Source of the DNA: an uncultured Clostridium sp.
GTDB lineage: Bacteria; Bacillota; Clostridia; Oscillospirales; Acutalibacteraceae
Assembly (NCBI GenBank): GCA_902471875.1
Contig: CABRLN010000010.1
Span: forward strand, 1-64,000
Length of the DNA stretch: 64,000 bases
Direction: 5' to 3'
Below, piece after piece: positions 17,512 to 26,714 of this stretch. Position 1 is the first letter of the stretch; each line of letters starts with the position of its first letter. The notes beneath the pieces were generated by a model that worked only from the letters and a program-made list of their open reading frames with translations, was not told the DNA's origin and did not search any database. Both the position numbers and the translations under genes were made by a program.

Positions 17512-18669
17512 TCAAATAATATTTTTGTTTTTTAGCAAATTATAAAGGGTAGGTGAAAAATTAAATTCTTCTATAACTTTTTCTGCTTGTGCCAATGCCT
17601 CTTCTTTAACTCTTTTGTTTGTGCTGTTTTTCTTTATAGCTCTTATTAATATATTTTTCGGGGTATGTGCAAAGTCAACAAATTCTAATAACTGAGTTTT
17701 ATAACCACAACATTCTAACAAATTACCTCGAATAGCGTCTGTAGCTAATGCCGAAAAACGTTCCTTAATAATACCATAGTTAGTAAACAGAGAAAAATTT
17801 TTGGTTTTAATCTGACTGTTCAGCTCGTGCTGGCAACAGGGTACAGAAAAAATCATTTTGCTGTTCCAGTTAATGGCATTAAACAATGCATAGTCTGTGG
17901 CAGTGTCACAGGCGTGAAGTGTTATTACTATGTCAACGTCAAAATCACATTTGTAGCCGTTTATGTCACCAAGTTCAAATTTTAGTCCGTTATATCCATA
18001 CTTTTGTGCCGATTGATTGCATTTTTTAATAACGTCTTCTTTTAGGTCAAGTCCTACAATATGTACGTTTTGATGTTTTATCTCTTTAAAATAGTAATAG
18101 ACTACAAAGGTAAGGTATGATTTTCCACAGCCAAAATCAATTATATTTATGGTATCTTTGTTTAGATTTCCGGCAGAGTCATCAATAATTTCAATAAATC
18201 TGTTTATTTGCTTAAATTTGTCATACATTGAATGCACAACTTTTCCTTCCTTTGTAAAAATGCCCATGTCAACTAAAGGCGGAACATTAGTCCCCTCTTG
18301 AATAATATAGTTTTTCTGCCTGTTATGCTGTGAGGTAATATGGGTACAGGCTGCATTATTCTGTTTCTTTTTATATGCAGGCTTGCCTTTTTTAGAAATC
18401 ATAATCATATGTTCGGCAGTGTTACTAAAGCTGTTAAGCTGTTTAAAGTCACTTGCCAGTTGAGTTGTGCAAAATTGAATAATTTCCTGCTGAGATAAAT
18501 TTTGATGAAACACTTGCTTATCGGTATATTGTGACGCCTGATAATAAATTCCTTTGCTTTCAATTACAATTTTCTTGAATGTATTGGTTTTACTAGAGGG
18601 TTTGCTGATGATTGTTTTAACAGGTGTGTCCTTAAAAATTTGTGATATGTATTCGCTAATAGTGGTCAT
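17512..18669 (-). CDS. Class I SAM-dependent methyltransferase
   Basis: The 385-residue protein has a Rossmann methyltransferase core at about residues 165-320: motif I IIDFGCGKSYLTFVVYYYF, an acidic loop VGLDLKEDVI, FELGDINGY and LHACDTATDYAL, then SVPCCQHEL. The set fits the Methyltransf_32-like group, which includes METTL25-type proteins. The N-terminal 130 residues are a separate unassigned domain with a basic stretch (KKGKPAYKKKQNN), so an RNA substrate such as rRNA is plausible but not shown. AGGAG precedes the ATG. It is a single gene. Confidence 0.8.
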   Translation of the reverse strand: MTTISEYISQIFKDTPVKTIISKPSSKTNTFKKIVIESKGIYYQASQYTDKQVFHQNLSQQEIIQFCTTQLASDFKQLNSFSNTAEHMIMISKKGKPAYKKKQNNAACTHITSQHNRQKNYIIQEGTNVPPLVDMGIFTKEGKVVHSMYDKFKQINRFIEIIDDSAGNLNKDTINIIDFGCGKSYLTFVVYYYFKEIKHQNVHIVGLDLKEDVIKKCNQSAQKYGYNGLKFELGDINGYKCDFDVDIVITLHACDTATDYALFNAINWNSKMIFSVPCCQHELNSQIKTKNFSLFTNYGIIKERFSALATDAIRGNLLECCGYKTQLLEFVDFAHTPKNILIRAIKKNSTNKRVKEEALAQAEKVIEEFNFSPTLYNLLKNKNII

Positions 18670-18740
18670 GATAATTCTCCTAATTATGCGGTTTGTATAA
18701 TTTATATAAAAAATATTAATAACTTGTTATAATTTTACTG

Positions 18741-18769
18741 TTTACGACGAAAAAACAGAAGCGTATAAT
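18741..18769 (+). promoter_or_regulatory. Probable promoter of the esterase gene
   Basis: TTTACG (18741-18746), 17-bp spacer, TATAAT (18764-18769), 50 bp before the esterase ATG. The -35 box is weak. Confidence 0.55.
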
Positions 18770-18818
18770 AAAAGTAATACATAGAAATTTGCTAATATGA
18801 AAGTTGGAGGCGGATGTT

Positions 18819-19862
18819 ATGTATAATGTTAAGGTGATATTCAACAATACGTTAGGGTGGAGTAAGGTGTTTGCTGTTTTTACTAAAAAAGATAATGTAA
18901 AAAAGGTTGAGATGACATTTGTTAAGAATACACTTTACTTCTGTTTTATAAACGATATTTATGATGATGTTTGTTTTACCGATGAATGCAATGTTTGTAC
19001 CGTGCATATGTCTTTTAATAATTGTGTTTTTTCATTTGAACCAAACGGATATGAATTTAATGGTGTAGTTTGTCTTCAACCTTATGAAGAGTCCTATATG
19101 ACCAGCACAAAAACAACAACTGCAAAATTTAAGTTAAAAAGTGGTTCTGAAAAAGAAATATATATTTGGACGCCAAAAGATTATTATAAAAACGCTGCAA
19201 CCCAAAAGTATGGTGTAGTTTATATGTTTGACGGTCAAAATCTATTTGACAAAAATTCTACATCATATGGCAGCTGGAATGTACCGCAAATTATGAATAT
19301 TAGAGGTGATTACATAGTAGTTGGTATAAATAATGGTGACATATACCGCAACAGCCAGCTAACACCTAATATTGGAAGAACAAGACCCTGTTATGAAAAA
19401 CAGTTTTCAAACAGTATGGGTATTCCATTTGCAGAGTTTATTGTAAATACAATTATACCTTATATAAACAAAAACTACAACGTATTTACTGATAAATACC
19501 ACACATCTGTTTGTGGAAGCTCATCAGGAGGATTAGAAAGCTTTTATATGGGCATGATATACAGCGATATTTTTGGAGTTGTTGGTGCATTATCACCTGC
19601 TTTTGCACTATATGACGATAATGTGTGGAACGGTTTTTTACAAAGTGTTGACATAAAAAATGCCCCAATAATTTATCTTTACACGGGTAAGAACGACCTT
19701 GTAGAAAAAGAATTGTATCCGCAAATTGAAAGTATGCTTACACTCTTAAAGAAAAACGGTTATGATACTAACAAATTAGTTTATGATTATAAAAAATATA
19801 ACAACCACAACGAGGCTTGTTGGAGCGGTGCTTTTGTAAAATTTGCCTCTTTACTGAATTAG
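18819..19862 (+). CDS. Alpha/beta hydrolase, putative esterase family
   Basis: A 347-residue protein with two parts. Residues 1-85 resemble a beta-sandwich carbohydrate-binding module (VIFNNTLGWSKVFAVF). The rest is an esterase-D/Fes-type hydrolase: GVVYMFDGQNLFDK, the nucleophile elbow VCGSSSGGLESFY, the acid in YTGKNDLVEK and the histidine in KYNNHNEACW. Related enzymes remove acyl or feruloyl groups from carbohydrates; the substrate here is unknown. No signal peptide is visible. The start is ATG 18819 because GGAGG sits eight bases upstream; a TTG at 18804 overlaps that site and is rejected. Confidence 0.8.
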   Translation: MYNVKVIFNNTLGWSKVFAVFTKKDNVKKVEMTFVKNTLYFCFINDIYDDVCFTDECNVCTVHMSFNNCVFSFEPNGYEFNGVVCLQPYEESYMTSTKTTTAKFKLKSGSEKEIYIWTPKDYYKNAATQKYGVVYMFDGQNLFDKNSTSYGSWNVPQIMNIRGDYIVVGINNGDIYRNSQLTPNIGRTRPCYEKQFSNSMGIPFAEFIVNTIIPYINKNYNVFTDKYHTSVCGSSSGGLESFYMGMIYSDIFGVVGALSPAFALYDDNVWNGFLQSVDIKNAPIIYLYTGKNDLVEKELYPQIESMLTLLKKNGYDTNKLVYDYKKYNNHNEACWSGAFVKFASLLN

Positions 19863-20095
19863 AAAAATACAACACCATATACTGCAATTATGATGTGTGT
19901 CGATGTGTGTCCTAAAGTAAACAATTTACTGTCCGATAGTTCTGTCCAACATCTTTATTTGTTGCGTAGTTTGTTTTAATATTATACCAATTAGCGGAAA
20001 TTTTCAAACTGATATTTACTATAATACTGTTGACTTTTGTAGATTCATGGGTTAATATTAGTCCTGTAAACTACAACAAACAGGAGGCTATTTTA

Positions 20096-21259
20096 ATGGA
20101 AAAAGTTTATGTTTCCGACAGCATAAAATATATTGGTGCAGATGACAAAACCATTGACCTTTTTGAAGGTCAGTATGTTGTACCAAATGGTATTTCTTAT
20201 AATTCATATATAATTTTAGATGAAAAAATTGCCGTTATGGATACCGTAGATACTCGTGCAACACAGCAGTGGGTTGAAAACCTTGAAAAAGCTCTTGATG
20301 GCAGAAAGCCTGACTATTTGGTGATTTCACATATGGAGCCTGACCATGCTTCGAATGTACAGCTGTTCGCCGAAAAATATCCTGATGCTAAGTTGGTAGG
20401 CAATGCAAAAACTTTTGCCTTTATGCCGCAGTTTTTTGACTTTGATGTTACAGGCAGAACTATAACGGTAAAAGAGGGTGACACATTAAAACTTGGTGAG
20501 CATACTCTTAAATTTTTTATGGCGCCAATGGTACATTGGCCTGAGGTTATGGTTACATATGAGGAAAAAGAAAAGGTATTGTTTTCAGCTGATGGTTTTG
20601 GTAAATTTGGCACTTTGGACACAGATGAAGACTGGACCTGTGAGGCAAGAAGATATTACATAAACATAGTTGGTAAATATGGTGCACAGGTGCAGGCTTT
20701 GCTTAAAAAGACCGCAAATTTAGACATTAATACTATTTGTCCGCTTCATGGACCTGTTTTGAAAGAAAATTTGGGATATTATATTGAAAAGTATGACATT
20801 TGGAGCAGTTATCGTGCAGAAAATGAAGGTATTATGATTGCCTACGCTTCAATGCATGGCAACACAGCTAAAGCGGCAAATGAGTTTAAAGAAATTCTTG
20901 AAAAAAAGGGTGCGCCAAAGGTAGCAATAGCTGATTTATCAAGAGATGACATGGCAGAGGCTGTTGAGGACTCATTCAGATATGACAGACTTGTTGTGGC
21001 ATGCCCTACATATGACGGTGCGTTGTTCCCTGTTGTTGAAGATTTTTTATATCACTTAAAGCTTAAAAACTATCAAAACAGAAGGGTAGCTTTAATTGAA
21101 AACGGTACATGGGTGCCAATGGCGGCTAAAAAAATGAAAGAATACTTTGAATCTATGAAGAACATTACAATGTGCGATACAACAGTAACTGTAAAATCAA
21201 CTTTAAGCAATACTTCAAGGCAACAGCTAAGTGTTCTTGCAGATGAGTTGTTAAAGTGA
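20096..21259 (+). CDS. Flavodiiron protein (FprA, A-type flavoprotein)
   Basis: A 387-residue two-domain oxygen or NO reductase. The N-terminal MBL-like domain carries the diiron ligands in SHMEPDHASN and a later MVHWPEVM and CPLHGP; the C-terminal flavodoxin domain starts near IMIAYASMHGNTAKAA, with the FMN phosphate loop. These enzymes reduce O2 to water without radicals and protect anaerobes. GGAGG at 20083-20087 fixes the start at ATG 20096; the upstream in-frame codons are not conserved. No rubredoxin gene is seen next to it. A hairpin ends the transcript. Confidence 0.95.
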   Translation: MEKVYVSDSIKYIGADDKTIDLFEGQYVVPNGISYNSYIILDEKIAVMDTVDTRATQQWVENLEKALDGRKPDYLVISHMEPDHASNVQLFAEKYPDAKLVGNAKTFAFMPQFFDFDVTGRTITVKEGDTLKLGEHTLKFFMAPMVHWPEVMVTYEEKEKVLFSADGFGKFGTLDTDEDWTCEARRYYINIVGKYGAQVQALLKKTANLDINTICPLHGPVLKENLGYYIEKYDIWSSYRAENEGIMIAYASMHGNTAKAANEFKEILEKKGAPKVAIADLSRDDMAEAVEDSFRYDRLVVACPTYDGALFPVVEDFLYHLKLKNYQNRRVALIENGTWVPMAAKKMKEYFESMKNITMCDTTVTVKSTLSNTSRQQLSVLADELLK

Positions 21260-21289
21260 TTAAATTCTAAATTGTATAAACCTTTTAGT

Positions 21290-21320
21290 AATGCCCTGTT
21301 GCTTCCGGCAGCAGGGCATT
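21290..21320 (+). terminator. Terminator of fprA
   Basis: AATGCCCTG (21290-21298) pairs with CAGGGCATT (21312-21320), followed by a T-rich stretch. Confidence 0.8.
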
Positions 21321-21448
21321 GAATTTTTTATTTAATTTTATTATTCAGACATTTTTTTCTTAATGTTATGGAATGTAAGTCTTTCTATGAAATATTGTAC
21401 AAATTATACTATCGTCTTTTGTTGGAATAACGAAAAAATGACTTTTAA

Positions 21449-21477
21449 TTGACTTTTAGAATAAAAAAATATATAAT
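21449..21477 (+). promoter_or_regulatory. Sigma-A promoter of secDF
   Basis: TTGACT (21449-21454), 17 bp, TATAAT (21472-21477). The start of transcription near 21484 leaves an unusually long leader of about 265 nt before secD. The remaining gap 21321-21749 shows no gene. Confidence 0.75.
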
Positions 21478-21749
21478 TAACCTGTTATGGCTGTAATTGA
21501 GGTTAATATAGAAAATTTATGTTTTCTTTTGGCAATACCACATAATTATGGTGAATGTGTAGCAATATAAAATTTTTCATTTTTTATAAAAAATTGAAGG
21601 TATATTGATGTATATCAATAAGTTTTATACAAAATGAAGTTAAATACGAAAGCAAATATCCACCAAACTTTAAAGGTGTTAGATTGTACAGTATTGCCTT
21701 AATATTCAATGCAGTAAAAATTCAAAATTCCTTTATGGAGGTAATACGA

Positions 21750-23132
21750 GTGAAAAGAGTTGCAAAACCTGTATTTTTCATCTTTGCCATCCTAATACTT
21801 ATTTTGAGTTACTTTGCGGCCTTTGGCTTACATACTCAGTACGGTGATATTGATTCAACCGTAATTAAAGGTATTGGTGACATTAGGTGGGGAATAGACA
21901 TCAGGGGCGGTGTTGAGGCTACATTTAAGCCGGCAGACGGTATAGATGCCACTGATGAACAAATTGAAACCGCAAAGGCAGTTATTGAAACAAGACTGGT
22001 TTCAAATAACATTACAGACTATGAGTTGTATGCTGATGCGTCAAGTGACAGAATTATTGTAAGATTCCCTTGGAAAGAGGACGAAACAGAATTTGACGCA
22101 AAAAAGGCAATTGAAGAAATTTCTGCGACAGCTCAGCTGACTTTTAGACCGGGTAAGTCTTATGCTTCTACTGATATGGATGCCAATGGTAATCCTGTTT
22201 ATAAGACACCTACAGGTGAAACTGAAACAATCCTTATGGATGGCAGCAACATTGCATCTGCTCAGGCAGGTATGAATGGAACCGAATATGTGGTTCAGCT
22301 AAAGCTTAAGGATGCAAATGTGTTTAAAGATATTACAACACAGTACATTAATCAAACAGTATCTATTTGGTTGGATGACGAAATGATTTCATATCCAACT
22401 GTAGAGTCAACTATTACTAACGGAGAGGCTGTAATTAATGGCTTGCAGGACGCCGAAGAGGCACAGGACCTTGCCACAAAAATCAATGCAGGTGCTTTGC
22501 CGTTTAAACTTGAAACAACAAGCTTTGGTAGTGTTGACCCGACACTTGGTGAGTCTGCACTTGTAGCAATGGCTTATGCTGCTATTGCCGCTTTAATATT
22601 TATGGCAATATTCCTAATTGCTATGTATAGACTGCCAGGTTTTATTGCTGTAATTACACTTCTTGGTCAAATGTCACTGTCAGTTGCCGCTATTTCGGGC
22701 TTCTTTACAGTTATACCAAGCTTTACAATGACATTGCCTGGTATTGCAGGTTTAATTTTGTCAATAGGTATGGGTGCTGACGCTAACATTATTACTGCCG
22801 AGCGTGTTCGTGAGGAGTTAAGAAACGGCAAAACCATTGACGGTGCTGTTATGGCAGGTACAAAGGGTTCGTTCTGGGCTATCTTTGACGGTAACATAAC
22901 GGTTATTATAGTATCAATTATCCTATTGTTGGTATTTGGTCCTGTAAATATTCTTTCGGGTATTTTTGGTCCGTCAACAACAGGTACAATTTACTCTTTC
23001 GGTTACACACTGCTTGTTGGTGTAATTTCTAACTTCATAATGGGCGTTGGTGCTTCAAGACTAATGCTTAAGTCTGCGTCAGGCATAAAGCCTTTACGTA
23101 AAAAATGGTTGTTTGGAGGTGCTGATAAGTAA
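21750..23132 (+). CDS. secD: Protein translocase subunit SecD
   Basis: SecD with SecF forms an accessory membrane complex that uses proton motive force to finish Sec-dependent export. One N-terminal helix is followed by a large outer domain (RWGIDIRGGVEATFKP; ISATAQLTFRPG) and five C-terminal helices with GMGADANIITAERVREELRN. The 460 residues match the family. The start is GTG 21750, eight bases after GGAGG; ATG codons further upstream lack a site. The stop codon overlaps the secF start (TAATG), so the pair is translationally coupled. Confidence 0.95.
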   Translation: MKRVAKPVFFIFAILILILSYFAAFGLHTQYGDIDSTVIKGIGDIRWGIDIRGGVEATFKPADGIDATDEQIETAKAVIETRLVSNNITDYELYADASSDRIIVRFPWKEDETEFDAKKAIEEISATAQLTFRPGKSYASTDMDANGNPVYKTPTGETETILMDGSNIASAQAGMNGTEYVVQLKLKDANVFKDITTQYINQTVSIWLDDEMISYPTVESTITNGEAVINGLQDAEEAQDLATKINAGALPFKLETTSFGSVDPTLGESALVAMAYAAIAALIFMAIFLIAMYRLPGFIAVITLLGQMSLSVAAISGFFTVIPSFTMTLPGIAGLILSIGMGADANIITAERVREELRNGKTIDGAVMAGTKGSFWAIFDGNITVIIVSIILLLVFGPVNILSGIFGPSTTGTIYSFGYTLLVGVISNFIMGVGASRLMLKSASGIKPLRKKWLFGGADK

Positions 23133-24088
23133 TGAAAAGGATAATGGACTTTACAGGAAAATCTAAAATTTTCTTCGGCATCTCAATAGCAATTTTTGTT
23201 ATCGGTATTGTTTGCAATTTTATATTTGGTGTTACACTTGATATTCAGTTTACCGGCGGTACAATTATACAGTATAACTATGTTGGTGAGGTTGACACCG
23301 ATAAAATGAAGGATTTAATTCAGTCAGAAACCGCCGACACTGTATCGTTTAATATAAGTGACAATATTACGGTAGGTGAGGACGGAAGTCAACTCCAAAA
23401 CGGTTATCTGCTTGCTGTACAGTTTTCGGGCAAGCAAACAATTACACCGGATGTTATGAACAATGTTACAGAAAAGCTGCAAGAAGCTTATCCTGATAAT
23501 AATGTAAAAATGGTTGACTCACAGTCTGTTGAATCTTCAATGGGTTGGAAGTTTTTCTTAAAGTGTATGGTTGCTGTTGCTATTGCATGTTTGCTTATGG
23601 TAGTATTTGTAGCATTCAGATTTAAGAAAATTGGCGGTTGGTCAGCAGGTGTAATGGCACTTGTTGCACTGTTCCACGATGTTTTAATGATATACTTTAC
23701 ATTTGTAATTCTGCGAATGCCTTTAGACAGTAACTTTATTGCAGTAACGCTTATGATTTTAGGTTATTCATTGAATGATACAATAGTTATTTATGACCGT
23801 GTACGTGAAAACAGAAATCGTATGGGTGGTAAAAAGATTAACTATACAGAATTATTTAACAAGAGTGGCACACAAGTATTTAGAAGAACACTTTGTACCT
23901 CAATTACAACACTTGCCGCTATTTTGGCTGTTTTGATTTGTGCAGTTGTATTTAATATACAGTCTGTTGTAACATTTGCACTTCCAATGATGGTTGGTGT
24001 AATTTCAGGTTGTTATTCTTCTATTTGTATTGCAGGTCCGTTATGGGTATTGTGGCAAAACCACAAGCTTGCAAAGGGCAAGAAATAA
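23132..24088 (+). CDS. secF: Protein translocase subunit SecF
   Basis: The 318-residue partner of SecD: N-terminal helix, DIQFTGGTIIQYNY in the outer domain, then five helices with LGYSLNDTIVIYDRVREN, the signature of this RND-type family. The start overlaps the last base of secD. In many Firmicutes SecD and SecF are one fused protein; here they are separate, as in many clostridia. High secretion demand for the starch enzymes in this genome gives the complex obvious work, though that link is inference. Confidence 0.95.
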   Translation: MKRIMDFTGKSKIFFGISIAIFVIGIVCNFIFGVTLDIQFTGGTIIQYNYVGEVDTDKMKDLIQSETADTVSFNISDNITVGEDGSQLQNGYLLAVQFSGKQTITPDVMNNVTEKLQEAYPDNNVKMVDSQSVESSMGWKFFLKCMVAVAIACLLMVVFVAFRFKKIGGWSAGVMALVALFHDVLMIYFTFVILRMPLDSNFIAVTLMILGYSLNDTIVIYDRVRENRNRMGGKKINYTELFNKSGTQVFRRTLCTSITTLAAILAVLICAVVFNIQSVVTFALPMMVGVISGCYSSICIAGPLWVLWQNHKLAKGKK

Positions 24089-24127
24089 TTTGTGTTGTTA
24101 AATTACGAATATTATAAATAATAATTG

Positions 24128-24161
24128 GGCTGTGTTATACCGCTTGTGGTGTAACACAGCC
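24128..24161 (+). terminator. Terminator of secDF
   Basis: GGCTGTGTTA (24128-24137) and TAACACAGCC (24152-24161) form a perfect 10-bp stem followed by TTGTTT. Confidence 0.75.
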
Positions 24162-24165
24162 TTGT

Positions 24166-24194
24166 TTGCATATTTAATACAAATGATATATAAT
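24166..24194 (+). promoter_or_regulatory. Sigma-A promoter of the AlkD gene
   Basis: TTGCAT (24166-24171), 17-bp spacer and TATAAT (24189-24194), immediately after the secDF terminator. Confidence 0.7.
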
Positions 24195-24235
24195 ATGGTA
24201 GCCGATATTGTTAATTGCAAAAGGAGAATTGTGCA

Positions 24236-24895
24236 GTGGACAAATATATAGAAATAAAAAATATGTTCCAAGAAAATAAAGATGAACAAAATGCGGTTAA
24301 AATGTCGTCATATATGCGAAATCTTTTTACTTTTTACGGTTTGCCAACTCCAAAACGAAAAACTCTTTATAAAGAATTGCTGAAAAGCGAAAAGAAAAAC
24401 AAAGTAATTGATTGGGCTTTTCTTGATAAATGCTATAAAGATGAACACAGAGAATTTCAATATTTGGTGATGGATTATTTATCTGCAATGCAAAAGTTTT
24501 TAACCTTTGACGATGTGGCTAAAATTGAAAAATATATTAGAACAAAGCAATGGTGGGACACTATTGACGGCTTTGACAGAATAGTAGGAAATATAGCTTT
24601 TGTTGATGACAGAATAAACAATTTAATGTTAAAATGGTCAACAGACGAAGATTTTTGGGTGCGCAGAATTGCAATAGATCATCAGTTATGCAGAAAAGAA
24701 AAGACAAATATTGAATTGTTGGAAGAGATATTGGTTAATAATTTTGGAAGTAAAGAGTTTTTTATTAACAAAGCTATAGGCTGGAGCTTGCGGGACTATT
24801 CAAAAACAAATCCTGACTGGGTACGAGCCTTTATAGAAAAATATAAAAATCAAATGGATAAGCTAAGTGTTAAAGAAGCCGGCAAATATTTGTAA
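24236..24895 (+). CDS. DNA alkylation repair protein (AlkD-like)
   Basis: A 219-residue all-helical HEAT-repeat-like DNA glycosylase of the AlkC/AlkD family, which removes alkylated bases. Family blocks are FYGLPTPKRKTLYKELL at the start, WWDTIDGFDRIVGNIA in the middle (Trp/Asp residues that face the lesion) and DFWVRRIAIDHQL, ending with INKAIGWSLRDYSKTNPDWV. The start is taken as GTG 24236 after AAAGGAG; a TTG at 24215 lacks a site upstream. The ABC transporter genes follow after about 50 bp and could share the transcript. Confidence 0.9.
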   Translation: MDKYIEIKNMFQENKDEQNAVKMSSYMRNLFTFYGLPTPKRKTLYKELLKSEKKNKVIDWAFLDKCYKDEHREFQYLVMDYLSAMQKFLTFDDVAKIEKYIRTKQWWDTIDGFDRIVGNIAFVDDRINNLMLKWSTDEDFWVRRIAIDHQLCRKEKTNIELLEEILVNNFGSKEFFINKAIGWSLRDYSKTNPDWVRAFIEKYKNQMDKLSVKEAGKYL

Positions 24896-24944
24896 AACGG
24901 GATAAGACTATATATTGAGAATAAACAGAAAGGTTGGTGGTAGT

Positions 24945-25739
24945 TTGGCTATACTTACTTGTGACGATGTTACAATGAGTTATGACGGAAACGTGGTTTT
25001 TAAAGATCTAAATTTTAAAATAAATCAAGGTGACTATTTGTGCATTGTGGGTGAAAATGGATCGGGCAAAAGTACGCTTATGAAAGGAATTTTAGGTTTG
25101 CACTCGCCTGGGTACGGTAGATTTATTTTTGATGAAGGCTTAAAGCAAAAGGAAATTGGATATTTGCCGCAGCAAACAGGCGTACAAAAGGACTTTCCTG
25201 CTTCTGTGTGGGAGGTTGTACTGTCAGGCAGGCTTAACAAAAAGCGTATTGCAGGCTTTTACAATAAAGAGGATAAGCGGATTGCACAGGAGAATTTAGA
25301 AAAGCTTGGTATTCCTAACCTTAAAAAACGCTGTTACAAAGAGCTTTCAGGCGGTCAGCAGCAGCGTGTTTTGTTGGCGAGAGCATTGTGTGCAACAGGA
25401 AAATTGATTTTGCTTGACGAACCTGTTGCAGGTCTTGATCCTGTGGCAATGGCACATATGTATTCAATTATTAAAGAATTAAATGTAAAAGATAAGATTA
25501 CGGTTATTATGGTTTCGCACGACATTATAAGTGCAGTGCAGTATGCAACCCATATCTTGCATATGTGTGTAAATGGTGATATGTTTTTTGGTACCAAAGA
25601 GGAATACGAACACAGTGAACTTGGAAGCAGATTTTTGTACCATAACTGCCACTGTGATGCCTGTGAGAGCCATCAGCAAAAGCATTTGCATTTTCAGGAC
25701 GAAACTAAAAAAGGCTCCGGTTGGGGAGGGGACGTCTAA
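24945..25739 (+). CDS. Metal ABC transporter ATP-binding protein (ZnuC-like)
   Basis: ATPase of a zinc/manganese-type importer. Visible motifs: Walker A GENGSGKST, signature LSGGQQQR, Walker B LILLDEPVAGLD and the switch histidine VSHD. The C-terminal tail is rich in Cys and His (YHNCHCDACESHQQKHLHF), which could sense or bind metal. The start is uncertain: the TTG at 24945 gives the usual family N-terminus and follows a weak GGTGG, while a TTG at 24915 would add ten residues. The permease gene overlaps the stop codon by one base. Confidence 0.88.
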   Translation: MAILTCDDVTMSYDGNVVFKDLNFKINQGDYLCIVGENGSGKSTLMKGILGLHSPGYGRFIFDEGLKQKEIGYLPQQTGVQKDFPASVWEVVLSGRLNKKRIAGFYNKEDKRIAQENLEKLGIPNLKKRCYKELSGGQQQRVLLARALCATGKLILLDEPVAGLDPVAMAHMYSIIKELNVKDKITVIMVSHDIISAVQYATHILHMCVNGDMFFGTKEEYEHSELGSRFLYHNCHCDACESHQQKHLHFQDETKKGSGWGGDV

Positions 25740-26548
25740 TGGATATACTTTCAATGTTTAGTTACGGGTTTATGGTGCGTGCTTTAATTGTAGGCATACC
25801 TGTTGCACTGTGTGCTGCACTACTTGGTGTAAGCCTTGTGCTTAAAAGATATTCTATGATAGGAGACGGACTTTCACATGTGGGGTTTGGTGCGTTAGCT
25901 ATAGCTTCAGCTTTTAATTGGGCGCCTTTGCCGGTTGCAATTCCTGTTGTTGTTGTTGCTGCATTTTTGTTGTTAAGACTTAGCGAAAATAGTAAAATTA
26001 AGGGAGATTCGGCTATAGCTCTTATTTCAAGCAGTGCTTTAGCTATAGGTGTAACCATTGCAACAATGCAGAACGGTATGAACACAGACATAAGCAATTA
26101 CTTGTTTGGCAGCATTGTGGCTACATCGGACTTTGATGCTGTTTTAAGTGTTTGTTTGTCAGCGGTAGTTATTATTATTTTTGTGGTGTTTTACCACCGT
26201 ATTTTTGCTGTTACCTTTGACGAAAGCTTTTCAAAAGCCACAGGTACAAACGCAGGCTTTTATAATGTTATTATTGCAATATTAACGGCACTTACTGTTG
26301 TTTTGGGTATGCGAATAATGGGTACACTGCTTATTTCAAGTTTAATTATCTTTCCTGCTCTTACGGCAATGCAGGTGTGCAAAACTTTTAAAAAAGTTAT
26401 TTTAACGTCAGCTGTTTTATCAGTGGTGTGTTTTTTTGTAGGAATTTCAATTTCCTATTTATACGGCACACCAACAGGAGCAAGTATTGTTATTGTGAAT
26501 ATTTTAGCTTTTATAGCTTTTACCTTGGTTGGTAAGCTCAAAGGCTGA
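25739..26548 (+). CDS. Metal ABC transporter permease (ZnuB-like)
   Basis: A 269-residue permease of the ABC-3 family with eight or nine helices. Typical blocks are LVLKRYSMIGDGLSHVGFG near the start, the cytoplasmic coupling region and GMRIMGTLLISSLIIFPALT. It is coupled to the ATPase gene by a TAATG overlap, and a GGGGAGGGG lies just upstream. The usual metal-binding lipoprotein gene (znuA) is not next to it, so the system either uses a binding protein encoded elsewhere or differs from the standard layout. Confidence 0.9.
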   Translation: MDILSMFSYGFMVRALIVGIPVALCAALLGVSLVLKRYSMIGDGLSHVGFGALAIASAFNWAPLPVAIPVVVVAAFLLLRLSENSKIKGDSAIALISSSALAIGVTIATMQNGMNTDISNYLFGSIVATSDFDAVLSVCLSAVVIIIFVVFYHRIFAVTFDESFSKATGTNAGFYNVIIAILTALTVVLGMRIMGTLLISSLIIFPALTAMQVCKTFKKVILTSAVLSVVCFFVGISISYLYGTPTGASIVIVNILAFIAFTLVGKLKG

Positions 26549-26662
26549 CTATAACAGGAATTTATATTTGTAAGAACGGATATTGTGATTGTTTGTCATG
26601 CTTTTTGTGCAAAACACTTAAAATTCAATTCTAAAATTGTGCTAAAATCCATATAATGTGAT

Positions 26663-26691
26663 TTGTCTATTCACATGTTTTGTGATATAAT
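26663..26691 (+). promoter_or_regulatory. Sigma-A promoter of the acyltransferase gene
   Basis: TTGTCT (26663-26668), 17 bp, perfect TATAAT (26686-26691); the leader to ATG 26715 would be only about 16 nt. Confidence 0.75.
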
Positions 26692-26714
26692 GGCTTTGTT
26701 ATGGAGGTGTAATA

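Noticed and set aside
19890..19915. Short direct repeat GATGTGTGTC
   Set aside because: Two imperfect copies of about ten bases are not more than expected by chance in this composition.
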